Shown one piece after another: positions 26,996 through 36,572 of a stretch of DNA of 64,000 bases; position 1 is the stretch's first letter, and every line of letters begins with the position of its first letter. The notes under the pieces were generated by a model. The model did not search any database, was not told the DNA's origin, and saw only the letters and a program-made list of their open reading frames with translations. The stretch covers positions 620,001 to 684,000 of the forward strand of contig NZ_CP049250.1 in NCBI RefSeq assembly GCF_011046895.1, written 5' to 3'. A program made the position numbers and the translations under genes. Source of the DNA: Rhizobium rhizoryzae. Lineage in GTDB: Bacteria; Pseudomonadota; Alphaproteobacteria; Rhizobiales; Rhizobiaceae.

Positions 26996-27262
26996 TTAGG
27001 CGGAGATTGCCTTCACGCGAGCCGCCAGACGCGACACCTTGCGGGAGGCCGTGTTGCGGTGAACAACACCCTTCGTGGCAGCGCGCTGGATTTCCGGCTG
27101 TGCTGCGCGGAGAGCTTCTGCTGCTGCTGCTGCATCGCCCGAAGCGATGGCTTCTTCAACCTTACGGATGAAGGTACGAACGCGCGAACGACGCGCCTTG
27201 TTGATGTCTGTGCGGCGTGCGATCTTGCGGGTCGCCTTCTTCGCCGAAGTGGTATTGGCCAT
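26996..27262 (-). CDS. rpsT: 30S ribosomal protein S20
   Basis: S20 is a primary binder of 16S rRNA. The 88-residue, Ala/Lys/Arg-rich protein begins [18 protein letters not shown] and contains the conserved [15 protein letters not shown] and [16 protein letters not shown]. Start: the ATG at 27262 has AGAGAGG six bases upstream; the nine in-frame codons before it are not part of S20. Monocistronic, with its own promoter and terminator, between dnaA and mutM, an order seen in other rhizobia. Confidence 0.97.
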   Translation of the reverse strand: MANTTSAKKATRKIARRTDINKARRSRVRTFIRKVEEAIASGDAAAAAEALRAAQPEIQRAATKGVVHRNTASRKVSRLAARVKAISA

Positions 27263-27386
27263 CTCTGCCTCTCTTCGAATTCGAACCAAAACTCCGCCGT
27301 CGCCGCGCCGGGTCTACCTGACCTGTCATCCAGCAATTTGGGAGCAATAGAGGAAGCCGTCGAAGGCTTTCCCAACTGTGGGCGGT

Positions 27387-27415
27387 CTAATAGCTGGAAT
27401 GCAGCCCGCCGTCAA
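27387..27415 (-). promoter_or_regulatory. Promoter of rpsT
   Basis: On the minus strand TTGACG and TATTAG are separated by exactly 17 bp, a good sigma-70 promoter. It is about 125 bp upstream of the rpsT ATG, leaving a leader of over 100 nt that could take part in S20 autoregulation (an inference from other bacteria). Confidence 0.6.
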
Positions 27416-27470
27416 CGCGCAATTTCGCAGGAATTTTTGCGAAAAGCACGCAAACCTCGAGTCTTGCGAG

Positions 27471-28361
27471 TCACTTCTGGCACGTTGCGCAGAAGAAGGT
27501 TGAACGGCCGGACTGTACGACGCGTTCAATCGTTCCGCTGCAACCCTCTCGCCGACAGGGCTGTCCTTCCTGATCGTAGACCGCAAAACTATGCTGGAAG
27601 TAGCCCAGGGAGCCGTCCGTCTGAATATGGTCTCGCAGGCTAGACCCTCCCGCCGCGATGGCATCGGCAATCACGTCGCGAATGGATTGCGTCAGCAGTT
27701 GCAGAGGTGGCCGGGCCTTGCCCGTCACGGTCACGAGCGTCGCGCCTCTTCGCAGAGGCGAAAGCGCGGCACGCCAGAGCGCCTCACAGACATAGATATT
27801 GCCGAGGCCCGCAATGACGGTCTGATCGAGCAATAGGCTTTTCAAGGGTTGTGAACGCCCTTCGAACCTTTTCGCAAGCAGATCCGCATCCAGGAGATTC
27901 CCGGTCGGCTCTGGCCCCATTCCGGCAAAGGCCGGATAGAGATCAAGTTCAGCTCGCGGCCACAGATGCATGAAGCCGAAGCGGCGCGGATCGTTATAGA
28001 TGACACGACATGCCGTATCGCCACTGTCGAGGTGAAAGACGACATGATCATGCTTGCCATCCTTGGATCGCGCGTGATGAAACTCACCCGGAAGATCGCT
28101 CGAGCCGCCTTGTTCGATGCGGAAGGAACCCGACATCCCCAGATGGGCTATAATGGTCATGCCATCGTCGAGATCTATCAGCAGATATTTGGCCCGACGC
28201 CCAAGCCCGACAATCCGCCGACCGGACACGCGGGCGGAAAAATCCTCCGGAAAGGGGAAGCGTAGATCAGCGCGGCGGGTTTCGAGCGCAAGCACCGTCA
28301 TGTTTTCCATCACCGGCGCCAATCCGCGGCGCACCGTTTCCACCTCTGGCAATTCGGGCAT
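27471..28361 (-). CDS. mutM: Formamidopyrimidine-DNA glycosylase
   Basis: MutM excises 8-oxoguanine and formamidopyrimidines, then nicks the abasic site by beta/delta elimination. The 296-residue protein starts MPELPEVE with catalytic Pro2 and Glu3. It has the central H2TH region ([20 protein letters not shown]) and a C-terminal four-Cys zinc finger (CRREGC...FFCATCQK). The start is fixed because Pro2 must follow the initiator Met. It is divergent from ubiE. A small imperfect stem-loop near 27423-27444 follows its stop. Confidence 0.97.
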   Translation of the reverse strand: MPELPEVETVRRGLAPVMENMTVLALETRRADLRFPFPEDFSARVSGRRIVGLGRRAKYLLIDLDDGMTIIAHLGMSGSFRIEQGGSSDLPGEFHHARSKDGKHDHVVFHLDSGDTACRVIYNDPRRFGFMHLWPRAELDLYPAFAGMGPEPTGNLLDADLLAKRFEGRSQPLKSLLLDQTVIAGLGNIYVCEALWRAALSPLRRGATLVTVTGKARPPLQLLTQSIRDVIADAIAAGGSSLRDHIQTDGSLGYFQHSFAVYDQEGQPCRREGCSGTIERVVQSGRSTFFCATCQK

Positions 28362-28503
28362 GCGTACCTTACTTCCTGTTTCAACGGTGCTGCCCTTGCT
28401 CTATAGACCAGCGCCAAAGTGCCGCAAGCGGCCTCAACAGAGATAGTATAGCCGATCCAACTTCGCTATGGTCCGGCCAAGTTTGAAACGGAGATGAACA
28501 ACC

Positions 28504-29280
28504 ATGGCTGAGAACCGTGTCACGGCAGACGGCGGAATGGAAACCTCCTACGGTTTTCGCAGCGTTGCGGAAGGCGAAAAACAGGGGCTGGTGAACGAGG
28601 TTTTTCACAAGGTCGCAAAACGCTACGACATCATGAACGATGTCATGTCGGCCGGCATGCATCGTGTCTGGAAGAATGCGATGGTGGCCGCGCTCAACCC
28701 GCGCAAGGATCCATCCTACAAGATTCTGGATGTCGCAGGCGGCACCGGAGACATTGCCTTCCGCATCGTGGAGGCCTCCAACCGTCTCGCCCATGCCACC
28801 GTTCTGGACATCAACGGCTCAATGCTGGAAGTCGGCGCAGAACGCGCTGCCAGCCGCAAGCTTTCCAACAATCTGACGTTTGTCGAGGCCAATGCGGAAG
28901 AACTTCCCTTCGAGAGTAACAGCTTCGACGCGTATACGATCGCCTTCGGTATTCGCAACGTTCCGCGCATCGACGTGGCGCTGAGCGAGGCCTATCGCGT
29001 GCTGAAGCGGGGCGGCCGTCTCCTGGTGCTGGAGTTCTCCGAGGTCGAGATGCCTCTGCTCGACCGCTTTTATGACGAGTGGTCTTTCAGGGCTATTCCC
29101 CAGTTCGGCAAGATGATCACGGGCGATGCGGAACCTTACCAGTATCTGGTGGAATCGATCCGCAAGTTTCCCAATCAGGAGGACTTTGCCCGGATGATCC
29201 GGACTGCTGGCTTCTCCCGCGTGACCTACACCAATTATACGGGCGGCATTGCAGCTCTTCACTCTGGCTGGAAACTGTAA
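28504..29280 (+). CDS. ubiE: Ubiquinone/menaquinone biosynthesis C-methyltransferase UbiE
   Basis: UbiE adds the C-methyl group to the benzoquinol ring in ubiquinone synthesis. The 258-residue protein has the family signature: [22 protein letters not shown] motif [18 protein letters not shown] at about 75-91, [10 protein letters not shown], and the C-terminal [17 protein letters not shown]. It is followed by ubiB after 39 bp; this pair is conserved as an operon in rhizobia. Confidence 0.97.
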   Translation: MAENRVTADGGMETSYGFRSVAEGEKQGLVNEVFHKVAKRYDIMNDVMSAGMHRVWKNAMVAALNPRKDPSYKILDVAGGTGDIAFRIVEASNRLAHATVLDINGSMLEVGAERAASRKLSNNLTFVEANAEELPFESNSFDAYTIAFGIRNVPRIDVALSEAYRVLKRGGRLLVLEFSEVEMPLLDRFYDEWSFRAIPQFGKMITGDAEPYQYLVESIRKFPNQEDFARMIRTAGFSRVTYTNYTGGIAALHSGWKL

Positions 29281-29319
29281 TCGCATGAAGTTGGCAAGGA
29301 TTGCTGCGGGGACCGGAGC

Positions 29320-30894
29320 ATGAGCACGATCGGCGCTTATTTCCGGCTTGCGCGCGTGGGCTGGGTTCTCGTGCGGGAAGGCGTGGTGGCGGCACTCCCG
29401 ACCCAGGGTCTGCCACCGGTTGTCGGACTGGTGAAGTCGCTCGCGCAGATTTTCACACGGCCGAACTCCATCCAAGAAAGCCGCAGCGTTCGATTGACAC
29501 GAGCCGTCGACAGGCTCGGTCCGTCCTACGTCAAGATCGGCCAGTTTCTCGCAACCCGCCCTGATGTGGTGGGCGTCGACTGGGCGCTTGATCTTTCCAT
29601 GCTCCAGGACCGCATGGCCTTCTTTCCGACCGCGACGGCAAAGAGCGCCATCGAAGCCTCGCTTGGCAGACCGGTGACCGAACTTTATACGCGTTTCGAG
29701 GAGCCACTTGCTGCAGCCTCCATCGCACAGGTTCATCCAGCGCGTGTTGCCTATGCCGAGGGTGAGCGCAAGGTGGCGGTGAAGGTGGTGCGTCCTGGTG
29801 TGCGCCAGCGCTTCGCCCACGACATCGAAAGCATGTACCTGATCTCCCGGATGCAAGAGCGCTTCCTGCCATCCACACGGCGTCTGAAGCCGGTGGAAGT
29901 GACGCGGACGCTGGAGCAGACGACGAAACTGGAAATGGATTTGCGGCTGGAGGCGGCGGCCCTTTCCGAAATCGGCGAAAATACAAAGAACGATCCGGGC
30001 TTCCGGGTACCGCAGGTCGACTGGGAGCGGACCGGGCGCGACGTCATCACCATGGAATGGATCGATGGCGTCAAGATGTCGAACATCGACGGTCTGCGAG
30101 AGGCGGGCCATGATCTGGAGAAGTTGGCTGAAACGCTGATTCAGTCGTTCCTGCGCCACACGCTGCGCGACGGCTTCTTCCATGCCGACATGCATCCCGG
30201 CAACCTGTTCGTCGATCCTGCAGGCACGATTGTCGCCGTCGACATGGGCATTGTCGGGCGTCTCGGCAAAAAGGAGCGCCGTTTCCTGGCGGAGATCCTC
30301 TATGGCTTCATCACGCGCGACTATATGCGGGTGGCGGAAGTGCATTTCGAAGCTGGCTATGTGCCGTCCCATCATGATGTCGCGAGCTTTGCACAGGCCA
30401 TCCGCGCCATTGGCGAGCCCATTCACGGCCAGCCTGCGGAAACGATTTCCATGGCCCGCCTTCTGGCCCTTCTGTTCGAGGTAACCGATCTCTTCGAAAT
30501 GCAGACACGGCCCGAATTGATCCTGCTTCAGAAGACCATGGTGGTTGTCGAAGGCGTGTCGCGTATGCTGGATCCGCGTTTCAACATGTGGCGTGCAGCA
30601 GAACCTGTTGTGGGAGACTGGATCCGCGACAATCTGGGTCCAAAGCGGGTGGTCACGGATCTGAAGGACGGACTGAAAGCCGCGATGAAGCTTGCGGAAG
30701 CAGCGCCCGAGATCGCTGCCAAGACCGAGAAGTTTCATCAGCAATTGCTGCATATGACGGAACATGGCGTGCGCTTCGACGACCAGACAGCAGAAGCGAT
30801 CGGCAAATCCGAGGCAAAGCACAGCCGATGGGGACGGATTGCGCTCTGGGTCATTGCTGCCTCACTGATCTATATCGCCGTTCAACTGAGCTGA
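29320..30894 (+). CDS. ubiB: Ubiquinone biosynthesis kinase-like protein UbiB
   Basis: UbiB is an atypical, membrane-anchored ADCK/Coq8-family kinase-like ATPase required for the hydroxylation stage of ubiquinone synthesis. The 524-residue protein shows the KxGQ motif (YVKIGQFLATRPD), the Ala-rich nucleotide loop AAASIAQVHPA, the helper Lys region KVAVKVVRPG, the catalytic HADMHPGNLFVD loop and the metal-binding VDMGIVG. A C-terminal transmembrane helix is present at about 502-523. Second gene of the ubiE-ubiB-coaBC run. Confidence 0.95.
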   Translation: MSTIGAYFRLARVGWVLVREGVVAALPTQGLPPVVGLVKSLAQIFTRPNSIQESRSVRLTRAVDRLGPSYVKIGQFLATRPDVVGVDWALDLSMLQDRMAFFPTATAKSAIEASLGRPVTELYTRFEEPLAAASIAQVHPARVAYAEGERKVAVKVVRPGVRQRFAHDIESMYLISRMQERFLPSTRRLKPVEVTRTLEQTTKLEMDLRLEAAALSEIGENTKNDPGFRVPQVDWERTGRDVITMEWIDGVKMSNIDGLREAGHDLEKLAETLIQSFLRHTLRDGFFHADMHPGNLFVDPAGTIVAVDMGIVGRLGKKERRFLAEILYGFITRDYMRVAEVHFEAGYVPSHHDVASFAQAIRAIGEPIHGQPAETISMARLLALLFEVTDLFEMQTRPELILLQKTMVVVEGVSRMLDPRFNMWRAAEPVVGDWIRDNLGPKRVVTDLKDGLKAAMKLAEAAPEIAAKTEKFHQQLLHMTEHGVRFDDQTAEAIGKSEAKHSRWGRIALWVIAASLIYIAVQLS

Positions 30895-30954
30895 ACCGCC
30901 CTCTTCTCTCGTGTAGGCAAGAGAGCTAGGGTCAGGACCAAGAAAAGGGCAGGA

Positions 30955-32172
30955 GTGAGTGCGGTCATGGATCTTGCGGGAAAGCGCATTCTTCTCATCA
31001 TTTCGGGTGGCATTGCCGCCTATAAAAGCCTCGACCTGATCCGTCGCCTTCGCGAACGGGGTGCTGAGGTCAGGCCGGTGATGTCGCGGGCTGCGCAGGA
31101 ATTCATCACGCCGCTTGCCGTCGGCGCGCTCTCTTCGGGGCATGTCTATACCGATCTCTTTTCGCGGGAAGACGAGCAGGATGTCGGACATATCCGGCTT
31201 GCTCGCGATTGCGATCTGGTTCTGGTCGCACCCGCAACCGCTGATCTGATGGCCAAGATGTCGCATGGTCTGGCCGACGATCTACCCAGCGCCGTGCTGC
31301 TGGCAACCGACCGGCCTGTTCTTGTTGCGCCCGCCATGAACCCGAAGATGTGGGATGCGGCACCCACGCGGCGCAACGTGGCAACGCTTCAACAGGACTG
31401 CATTCATTTCATTGGCCCCATGAAAGGCGAAATGGCGGAAAGTGGCGAGGCTGGCACGGGTCGCATGGCCGAACCGCTGGAAATTGTTGCAGCGGTCACC
31501 GCCCTGCTTTCGCCGGGCGAGAAGCCGCTGGCGGGCAAAAAGGCCATTGTTACATCAGGCCCGACACACGAGCCGATTGATCCGGTGCGCTACATCGCCA
31601 ATCGTTCGTCCGGCAAGCAGGGTCACGCCATTGCCGCAGCCCTTGCAAAGCTGGGTGCCGAGGTGACGCTGATTTCGGGGCCGGTCGTGATTGCCGATCC
31701 TATTGGCGTCACCACTACCCATGTGGAAACCGCGGACCAAATGCTGCATGCTGTTCTGAATTCCCTTCCGGCAGATATCGCCGTGATGGTGGCGGCGGTG
31801 GCAGACTGGCGCGTCGCGGGTTCCTCGGACCAGAAGATCAAGAAGCAACCGGGTGAACCTCCGGCTCCACTTCAACTCACCGAAAATCCGGATATCCTGA
31901 AGACGATAGGTCACCATGCCCTTCGACCCCGCTTCGTGGTGGGCTTTGCAGCCGAGACGCAGAATGTCGAGCAGAATGGCCGTCGCAAGCTGGAAGCCAA
32001 GGGAGCGGATATCATCGTCGCAAACGATGTTTCGCCTGCGACCGGCATCATGGGTGGCGATCGCAATCGGGTGAAGATTATTTCGTCCTCAGGCCTCGAG
32101 GAGTGGCCGGATCTTGGCAAGGACGAAGTTGCCGAGAAGCTTGCCCACGAGATTGCCCGTCGGCTCGGATAG
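30955..32172 (+). CDS. coaBC: Bifunctional phosphopantothenoylcysteine decarboxylase/synthetase
   Basis: CoaBC couples 4'-phosphopantothenate to cysteine (CoaB) and decarboxylates it (CoaC), steps 2-3 of CoA synthesis. The CoaC flavoprotein half is about 1-185: LLIISGGIAAYKSLDLIRR, APAMNPKMW. The CoaB half is about 190-405: TSGPTHEPIDPVRYIANRSSG and AAVADWR. In the CoaC substrate lid the family's ACGDxGxGRM motif reads ESGEAGTGRM, so the usual Cys is Ser. Start: GTG at 30955 with AAGGG five bases upstream; an ATG four codons later is an alternative. It closes the ubiE-ubiB run and is convergent, 5 bp apart, with the chromate transporter gene. Confidence 0.94.
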   Translation: MSAVMDLAGKRILLIISGGIAAYKSLDLIRRLRERGAEVRPVMSRAAQEFITPLAVGALSSGHVYTDLFSREDEQDVGHIRLARDCDLVLVAPATADLMAKMSHGLADDLPSAVLLATDRPVLVAPAMNPKMWDAAPTRRNVATLQQDCIHFIGPMKGEMAESGEAGTGRMAEPLEIVAAVTALLSPGEKPLAGKKAIVTSGPTHEPIDPVRYIANRSSGKQGHAIAAALAKLGAEVTLISGPVVIADPIGVTTTHVETADQMLHAVLNSLPADIAVMVAAVADWRVAGSSDQKIKKQPGEPPAPLQLTENPDILKTIGHHALRPRFVVGFAAETQNVEQNGRRKLEAKGADIIVANDVSPATGIMGGDRNRVKIISSSGLEEWPDLGKDEVAEKLAHEIARRLG

Positions 32173-32177
32173 CAGCG

Positions 32178-32705
32178 TCAGAGATAGCTTGAGGCGAGAC
32201 CCACGGCCGCACCGAGCCCAAGAACCGCAACAGGGTGGGCGCGCGTCCAGATGGAGATTGCAGCCGTGACGCCCGTTATCGCGGCAAGTAGCAGCGTATG
32301 GGCGGATGCGACGGTAATCACGACGGCACTGGCCGCGACCAACCCGGTCGTGATAGGCAGGAGCCCAGCCTGTACCACGGCGCGCCAGGGGCGGTCCCTA
32401 AACCGGTCCCAGACCGACACGGTCAGGCAGGTGATCAGCGACGACGGCAGGAATTTCGCGATCGACGCGACCGCAAGCCCCGGCAATCCGGCAACGTGCC
32501 AGCCGATGAGCGGGACGATCATCATGTTTGGTCCGGGTGCCGCCTGCGCAAGCGCGAAGAGTGCGCTGAATTCCTCCGCCGTCACCCAGTGCTGCACATC
32601 CACCACCCGCCGCTGGATCTCGGGCAGAACCGCATAGCCTCCGCCAAACGCCATGAGCGACAGTTCGGTGAAGATGAAGGCCAGGGCAAGGAGGGTTCCG
32701 ATCAT
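32178..32705 (-). CDS. Chromate transporter family protein, second half of a two-gene pair
   Basis: A 175-residue membrane protein made of one CHR domain: FTELSLMAFGGGYAVLPEIQ at about 12-31, then ALFALAQAAPGPNMMIVPLIG and about five hydrophobic helices. In short-chain CHR systems two such proteins combine into a chromate (or sulfate-like anion) transporter. Its ATG overlaps the stop of the upstream CHR gene (ATGA), so equal translation is likely. The true physiological anion is not readable; many CHR proteins have no proven chromate role. Confidence 0.86.
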   Translation of the reverse strand: MIGTLLALAFIFTELSLMAFGGGYAVLPEIQRRVVDVQHWVTAEEFSALFALAQAAPGPNMMIVPLIGWHVAGLPGLAVASIAKFLPSSLITCLTVSVWDRFRDRPWRAVVQAGLLPITTGLVAASAVVITVASAHTLLLAAITGVTAAISIWTRAHPVAVLGLGAAVGLASSYL

Positions 32706-33265
32706 GGACGCAGCCTCCAGGCCAGAAGAACGGATAACGGCGCGAGAACCAGCATGGTCGGCAATAGCGGCAGACGCAGGAAGGCGACCGCAAAGAAGAG
32801 CAAGGAGGCGATGAAGAGCGCTGCCGGTTTGGTGAGGATCGGCCTCACGAGCTTGATTGTCATGGCGATCAGCAAGCCCGCTGCCGCTGCTGCCAGACCT
32901 GCGAAGACTTGCTGCACATGCGGATCGTCACGATACCGATCGTAGATCACGCCGAGAACGATGACGAAAGCCGTTGGAACCGCCGTCAGGCCGAGAATGG
33001 ACGCCAAAGCGCCACGCCACCCGCGAAACTTCATGCCAACGGCGACGGAGATATTGATGACATTGCCACCCGGCAGGAACTGGCAAAGCCCCAGAAGATC
33101 GACGAATTCATCGGGCGTCAGCCAGCGTCGGTCTTCCACCAGCATGCGACGGGCCAAGGGCAGAACGCCGCCAAAGCCGATGATGCCTATCCCTAAGAAA
33201 CCGAGAAACAGCTGAAAACTGGTCGGGGGCGCTGAGGAAATCGTGGGGGCGCCGTCAGTCTTCAT
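32702..33265 (-). CDS. Chromate transporter family protein, first half of a two-gene pair
   Basis: A 187-residue CHR-domain membrane protein. The signature FLGIGIIGFGGVLPLARRML lies at about 23-42, followed by WLTPDEFVDLLGLCQFLPGGNVI and four or more hydrophobic segments. Start: I prefer the ATG at 33265; a TTG two codons upstream is possible and the ribosome site is weak. It is coupled to the next CHR gene by a 4-bp overlap. No chrB or other metal-resistance gene is adjacent. Confidence 0.85.
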   Translation of the reverse strand: MKTDGAPTISSAPPTSFQLFLGFLGIGIIGFGGVLPLARRMLVEDRRWLTPDEFVDLLGLCQFLPGGNVINISVAVGMKFRGWRGALASILGLTAVPTAFVIVLGVIYDRYRDDPHVQQVFAGLAAAAAGLLIAMTIKLVRPILTKPAALFIASLLFFAVAFLRLPLLPTMLVLAPLSVLLAWRLRP

Positions 33266-33291
33266 CGTCAACTCTCATTTCCATTGCAATG

Positions 33292-33329
33292 CCGGACGGC
33301 CAGATCGACTGATCTGGCCGTCCGGTTTT
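33292..33329 (+). terminator. Long perfect hairpin with T run on the plus strand
   Basis: A 15-bp perfect GC-rich stem (33292-33306 with 33311-33325), loop GACT, is followed by TTTT on the plus strand. Both flanking genes run on the minus strand, so the T run faces the wrong way for them. For the glutamine amidotransferase mRNA it would act only as a stable 3' hairpin, without a U-tract. Confidence 0.7.
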
Positions 33330-33333
33330 GTGA

Positions 33334-34128
33334 TCAAGCCGCTTTCGCGAAAGGTGCGGGCGAAAATGCAGAGGTCAGCAGTCCATCATCCGTCACCAGA
33401 ACGGCGCTTCCGGCGGGGATCTCCGTCCAGGCATCAACGTCATCGTTCAATGGCTCAGACACGAGGCAATAGCCGCCTCGTGGCCCCATGGGAGCCGCGT
33501 ACAGCGTCGGGGGCTTTTGATCGCTGGCATAGCGAACTGCATAGAGCGATTTGCCGTCCGAGAAGGCTGCGGTGAAGCGCACCAGCGGATTGGCCCCTTC
33601 CTCTGCGGCATGTTTCTGCACCAGGGCGATTGCGCGAGAAACGGCACCGATCGGATCCTTCGCCATGCCCATTTCGAGCGAGAGCAGGAAAAGCAGTTCG
33701 GAATCTGTCGTGCCAGACCGGGCATGGAAGAGTTCATCCGACAGATGCGCTTCCAGCTTGCGGCGGATCTTGTCGAAGCCTGCCACCTGTCCGTTGTGCA
33801 TGAAGGACCAGGGGCCGAAAACGAAGGGATGGCAATTGTCTCGGCGCGTGCCACCGCTGGTCGCTGCACGCACATGGGCCAGAAATAGCGGAGACCGGAT
33901 CTGGCGGGCTAGACTACGCAAGTTGCAGTCCGACCAGGCCGGCAAAATATCGCGGTAGCGCCCCGGCTCAGGGTGATCGCCATACCAGGCAATGCCAAAA
34001 CCGTCACCGTTTGTGGCTGTCTTGGCTCTGCTTGCACAATGGCTCTGTTCAATGAGGGAGTGGGCAGGAGAGGAAACGAGTTCCTCCAGGTAAAGAGGGT
34101 TACCGCGATAGGCGGCCCAGCGACACAT
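33334..34128 (-). CDS. Class II glutamine amidotransferase (YafJ/EgtC-like)
   Basis: An Ntn-type glutaminase, 264 residues, cytoplasmic. The catalytic nucleophile is Cys2 (MCRWAAYRG), exposed after Met removal; NGDGFGIAWYG, HVRAATSGG, HNGQVAGF and the SGTTDSELLF segment complete the GATase_2 fold. It lacks a synthetase domain. The closest described relatives are YafJ of E. coli and EgtC, the gamma-glutamyl hydrolase of ergothioneine synthesis. No egtB/egtD genes are nearby, so the substrate is unknown. Start: 49 further codons are open upstream, but the ATG at 34128 has AGGA upstream and places Cys at position 2. Confidence 0.88.
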   Translation of the reverse strand: MCRWAAYRGNPLYLEELVSSPAHSLIEQSHCASRAKTATNGDGFGIAWYGDHPEPGRYRDILPAWSDCNLRSLARQIRSPLFLAHVRAATSGGTRRDNCHPFVFGPWSFMHNGQVAGFDKIRRKLEAHLSDELFHARSGTTDSELLFLLSLEMGMAKDPIGAVSRAIALVQKHAAEEGANPLVRFTAAFSDGKSLYAVRYASDQKPPTLYAAPMGPRGGYCLVSEPLNDDVDAWTEIPAGSAVLVTDDGLLTSAFSPAPFAKAA

Positions 34129-34337
34129 GATGGATCTTCCTGACTTAAATGCCTGCCAAACTGATAGGCTACCGATAAAAGTTTGTGACGAATTGGTAAA
34201 TGATGCATTAGCAAACATCGTGCCCCGATGAATTTGCCTGGACATCGTCAAACGAATGACCAGGCGTACCGACACCGAAGCAGTCAGTTCGCGGTTGACA
34301 CCTTGCCTTATGAGGGGGCCGGTCTACATCCCAAAAC

Positions 34338-35129
34338 ATGTTAACACCTGATACAGGCTGTGAAGCCAAAGAACCTCTCGCGGACCCGGCAGTGCTTGAA
34401 GAGCTTTCAAGCGAGCCTCAAGCCTGGGCGCTTTTCCTCGATATTGATGGTACTCTGATAGACTTGGCAGAGACGCCGGAAGCGGTTGTTGTTCCTGACG
34501 GGTTGATTTCGACCCTGTCGCAGATCTCAAATGTTCTGGGCGGCGCGGTCGGACTTGTTACAGGCCGTGCGGTTTCCTTTGCAGACCAGCTTTTCTCACC
34601 GCTGGCTTTGCCAATCGCCGGCCTTCATGGTGCAGAAAGGCGAAATTCTGCCGGGGATCTGGAACGGCTACCCCAAGACGACGATTTCGAGGCGCTAAAA
34701 CGATCTCTGGTCCGCGTAACCGCCGACTGGGACGGCGTCATCATCGAAGACAAGGGATCAGCAGTGGCGGCCCATTACCGTCAGGCGCAGCAATGGGCCG
34801 GAGCGCTGGACGCCGTCATGCAGTCTGCTGTCGAGGAGGCAGGGGCTGACTACACGCTTCAACGCGGCAAAATGGTGATCGAGATCAGGCCTGCGCGTGC
34901 AAGCAAGGGAGAGGCCCTTAGAGCCTTTCTCGACGCGGAACCCTTTCTGGGGCGCAAACCCATCGCCATCGGTGATGATCTGACGGATGAGGCGATGTTC
35001 AAAGTCGCCAACGAGTTGGGAGGCCTGTCGATCCGGATCGGGGAACTGCGCGATACTGCCGCGGTGCGTGCGATACCGTCACCCGATGCACTCAGGAAGA
35101 TTCTGGCCGATCTGGCACGCCAGGCCTGA
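34338..35129 (+). CDS. otsB: Trehalose-6-phosphate phosphatase OtsB
   Basis: OtsB dephosphorylates trehalose-6-phosphate to trehalose, a stress and osmotic protectant. The 263-residue HAD-family protein has the nucleophile motif FLDIDGTLIDL near residue 32, VTGRAVSF (motif II), the Lys-containing QRGKMVIEIRP, and metal motif AIGDDLTDEAMF. It precedes otsA by 42 bp; phosphatase before synthase is a common rhizobial order. The upstream gap 34129-34337 separates it from the divergent amidotransferase and presumably contains both promoters. Confidence 0.95.
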   Translation: MLTPDTGCEAKEPLADPAVLEELSSEPQAWALFLDIDGTLIDLAETPEAVVVPDGLISTLSQISNVLGGAVGLVTGRAVSFADQLFSPLALPIAGLHGAERRNSAGDLERLPQDDDFEALKRSLVRVTADWDGVIIEDKGSAVAAHYRQAQQWAGALDAVMQSAVEEAGADYTLQRGKMVIEIRPARASKGEALRAFLDAEPFLGRKPIAIGDDLTDEAMFKVANELGGLSIRIGELRDTAAVRAIPSPDALRKILADLARQA

Positions 35130-35171
35130 CACCATTCGGATTGAATTCGATCGTTGAAGAGGGAGTTTATT

Positions 35172-36572
35172 GTGAGCCGTCTCGTTGTCATTTCCAACCG
35201 CGTGCCCATGCCAGAGAAAAACGGCACGGCACCTGCCGGCGGACTTGCGGTCGCACTTCAGGCAGCGCTTGAAGAGCGCGGCGGCGTGTGGATGGGCTGG
35301 TCGGGAAAGTCGAGCGGCACAAAGGAGCCCGCCCCGCTGGCGCTGACGGAGCGCGGCAACATTACCTATGCGCTGACCGATCTGACGAGCACCGATGTCG
35401 AAGAATATTACCACGGCTTCGCCAATCGTGTTCTCTGGCCAATATGTCATTACCGGCTGGATCTCGCAGAGTATGGGCGCAAGGAAATGGCCGGTTACTT
35501 CAGGGTCAACCGCTTTTTCGCCCATCGGGTGGCTCCTCTCATCCAGGAAGACGATATACTCTGGATTCACGATTATCACTTGATCCCGCTTGCAGCGGAG
35601 CTCCGGCAGATGGGCTTCAAGAACAAGATTGGGTTTTTCCTGCACATACCCTGGCCGCCAGCAGATGTACTGTTTGCCATGCCGGTTCACGAAGAGATCA
35701 TGCGTGGTCTAACCCATTACGACGTTGTCGGTTTTCAGACAGACCACGATTTGGAAAACTTCCGTGGCTGCCTGGTTCGCGAGGGTTTCGGCAATGCGGT
35801 TGGAGAGGGGCTTTATTCCTCACACGGGCGAACCTTCAAGGGCGGCTTTTATTCCATCGGCATCGAGACAGCAGCCTTCGCAGAATTTGCCAAACGGGCC
35901 GCCTCCACCACCATGGTGCGCAAGGCAAGGCAGAGCCTTGAGGGCCGCGATCTGATCATCGGTGTCGACCGGCTCGATTACTCCAAAGGCATTACACAGC
36001 GCATCGACGCCTATGAGAGCCTGGTGTCCCACAATCCCGCCTATCAGGGAAAGGTCACCTATCTGCAGATCACTCCGAAATCGCGATCGGAAGTGCCGGA
36101 GTACGAGGCCATGCAGCGCACCGTTGCAGAGCAGGCTGGCCGGGTGAATGGCGCTCTCGGCACCGTGGACTGGGTTCCCATCCGCTACATCAACCGTTCC
36201 ATCGGACGCCCCGTTCTGGCGGGACTTTACCGGCTGGCAAAGGTTGGTCTTGTGACACCTTTGCGAGATGGCATGAACCTTGTCGCCAAGGAATTCGTCG
36301 CCGCACAGGACCCGGAAGATCCCGGAGTTCTGGTGCTATCACGTTTTGCGGGAGCGGCACGCGAACTGAACGGCGCCCTTCTGGTCAATCCCTACGACAT
36401 CGAGGGAACGGGCCATGCAATTGCTCGCGCCCTGACGATGGGCAAGGAGGAGCGCATCCAGCGTTGGCGCGGCATGATGGACCATTTGCTGGTTCATGAC
36501 GTGAAACGCTGGTGCGACGACTTCCTGGCAGACCTTACGTCCGAAGGGGATCACGCCGCCTTGGCGACGTGA
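35172..36572 (+). CDS. otsA: Trehalose-6-phosphate synthase OtsA
   Basis: OtsA transfers glucose from UDP-glucose to glucose-6-phosphate. The 466-residue GT20 protein starts [15 protein letters not shown], with the family's N-terminal Arg/Gly loop ([10 protein letters not shown]), [28 protein letters not shown] and the sugar-nucleotide site [14 protein letters not shown]. Start: GTG at 35172 with AGAGGGAG about seven bases upstream; the in-frame TTG six codons earlier has no support. The last 22 bp overlap the convergent prfC gene end to end. Confidence 0.96.
   Translation: MSRLVVISNRVPMPEKNGTAPAGGLAVALQAALEERGGVWMGWSGKSSGTKEPAPLALTERGNITYALTDLTSTDVEEYYHGFANRVLWPICHYRLDLAEYGRKEMAGYFRVNRFFAHRVAPLIQEDDILWIHDYHLIPLAAELRQMGFKNKIGFFLHIPWPPADVLFAMPVHEEIMRGLTHYDVVGFQTDHDLENFRGCLVREGFGNAVGEGLYSSHGRTFKGGFYSIGIETAAFAEFAKRAASTTMVRKARQSLEGRDLIIGVDRLDYSKGITQRIDAYESLVSHNPAYQGKVTYLQITPKSRSEVPEYEAMQRTVAEQAGRVNGALGTVDWVPIRYINRSIGRPVLAGLYRLAKVGLVTPLRDGMNLVAKEFVAAQDPEDPGVLVLSRFAGAARELNGALLVNPYDIEGTGHAIARALTMGKEERIQRWRGMMDHLLVHDVKRWCDDFLADLTSEGDHAALAT

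Noticed and set aside
28819..30822. 667-codon minus-strand frame opposite ubiE and ubiB
   Set aside because: Same cause: a mirror of conserved coding sequence, with no family match and no ribosome site.
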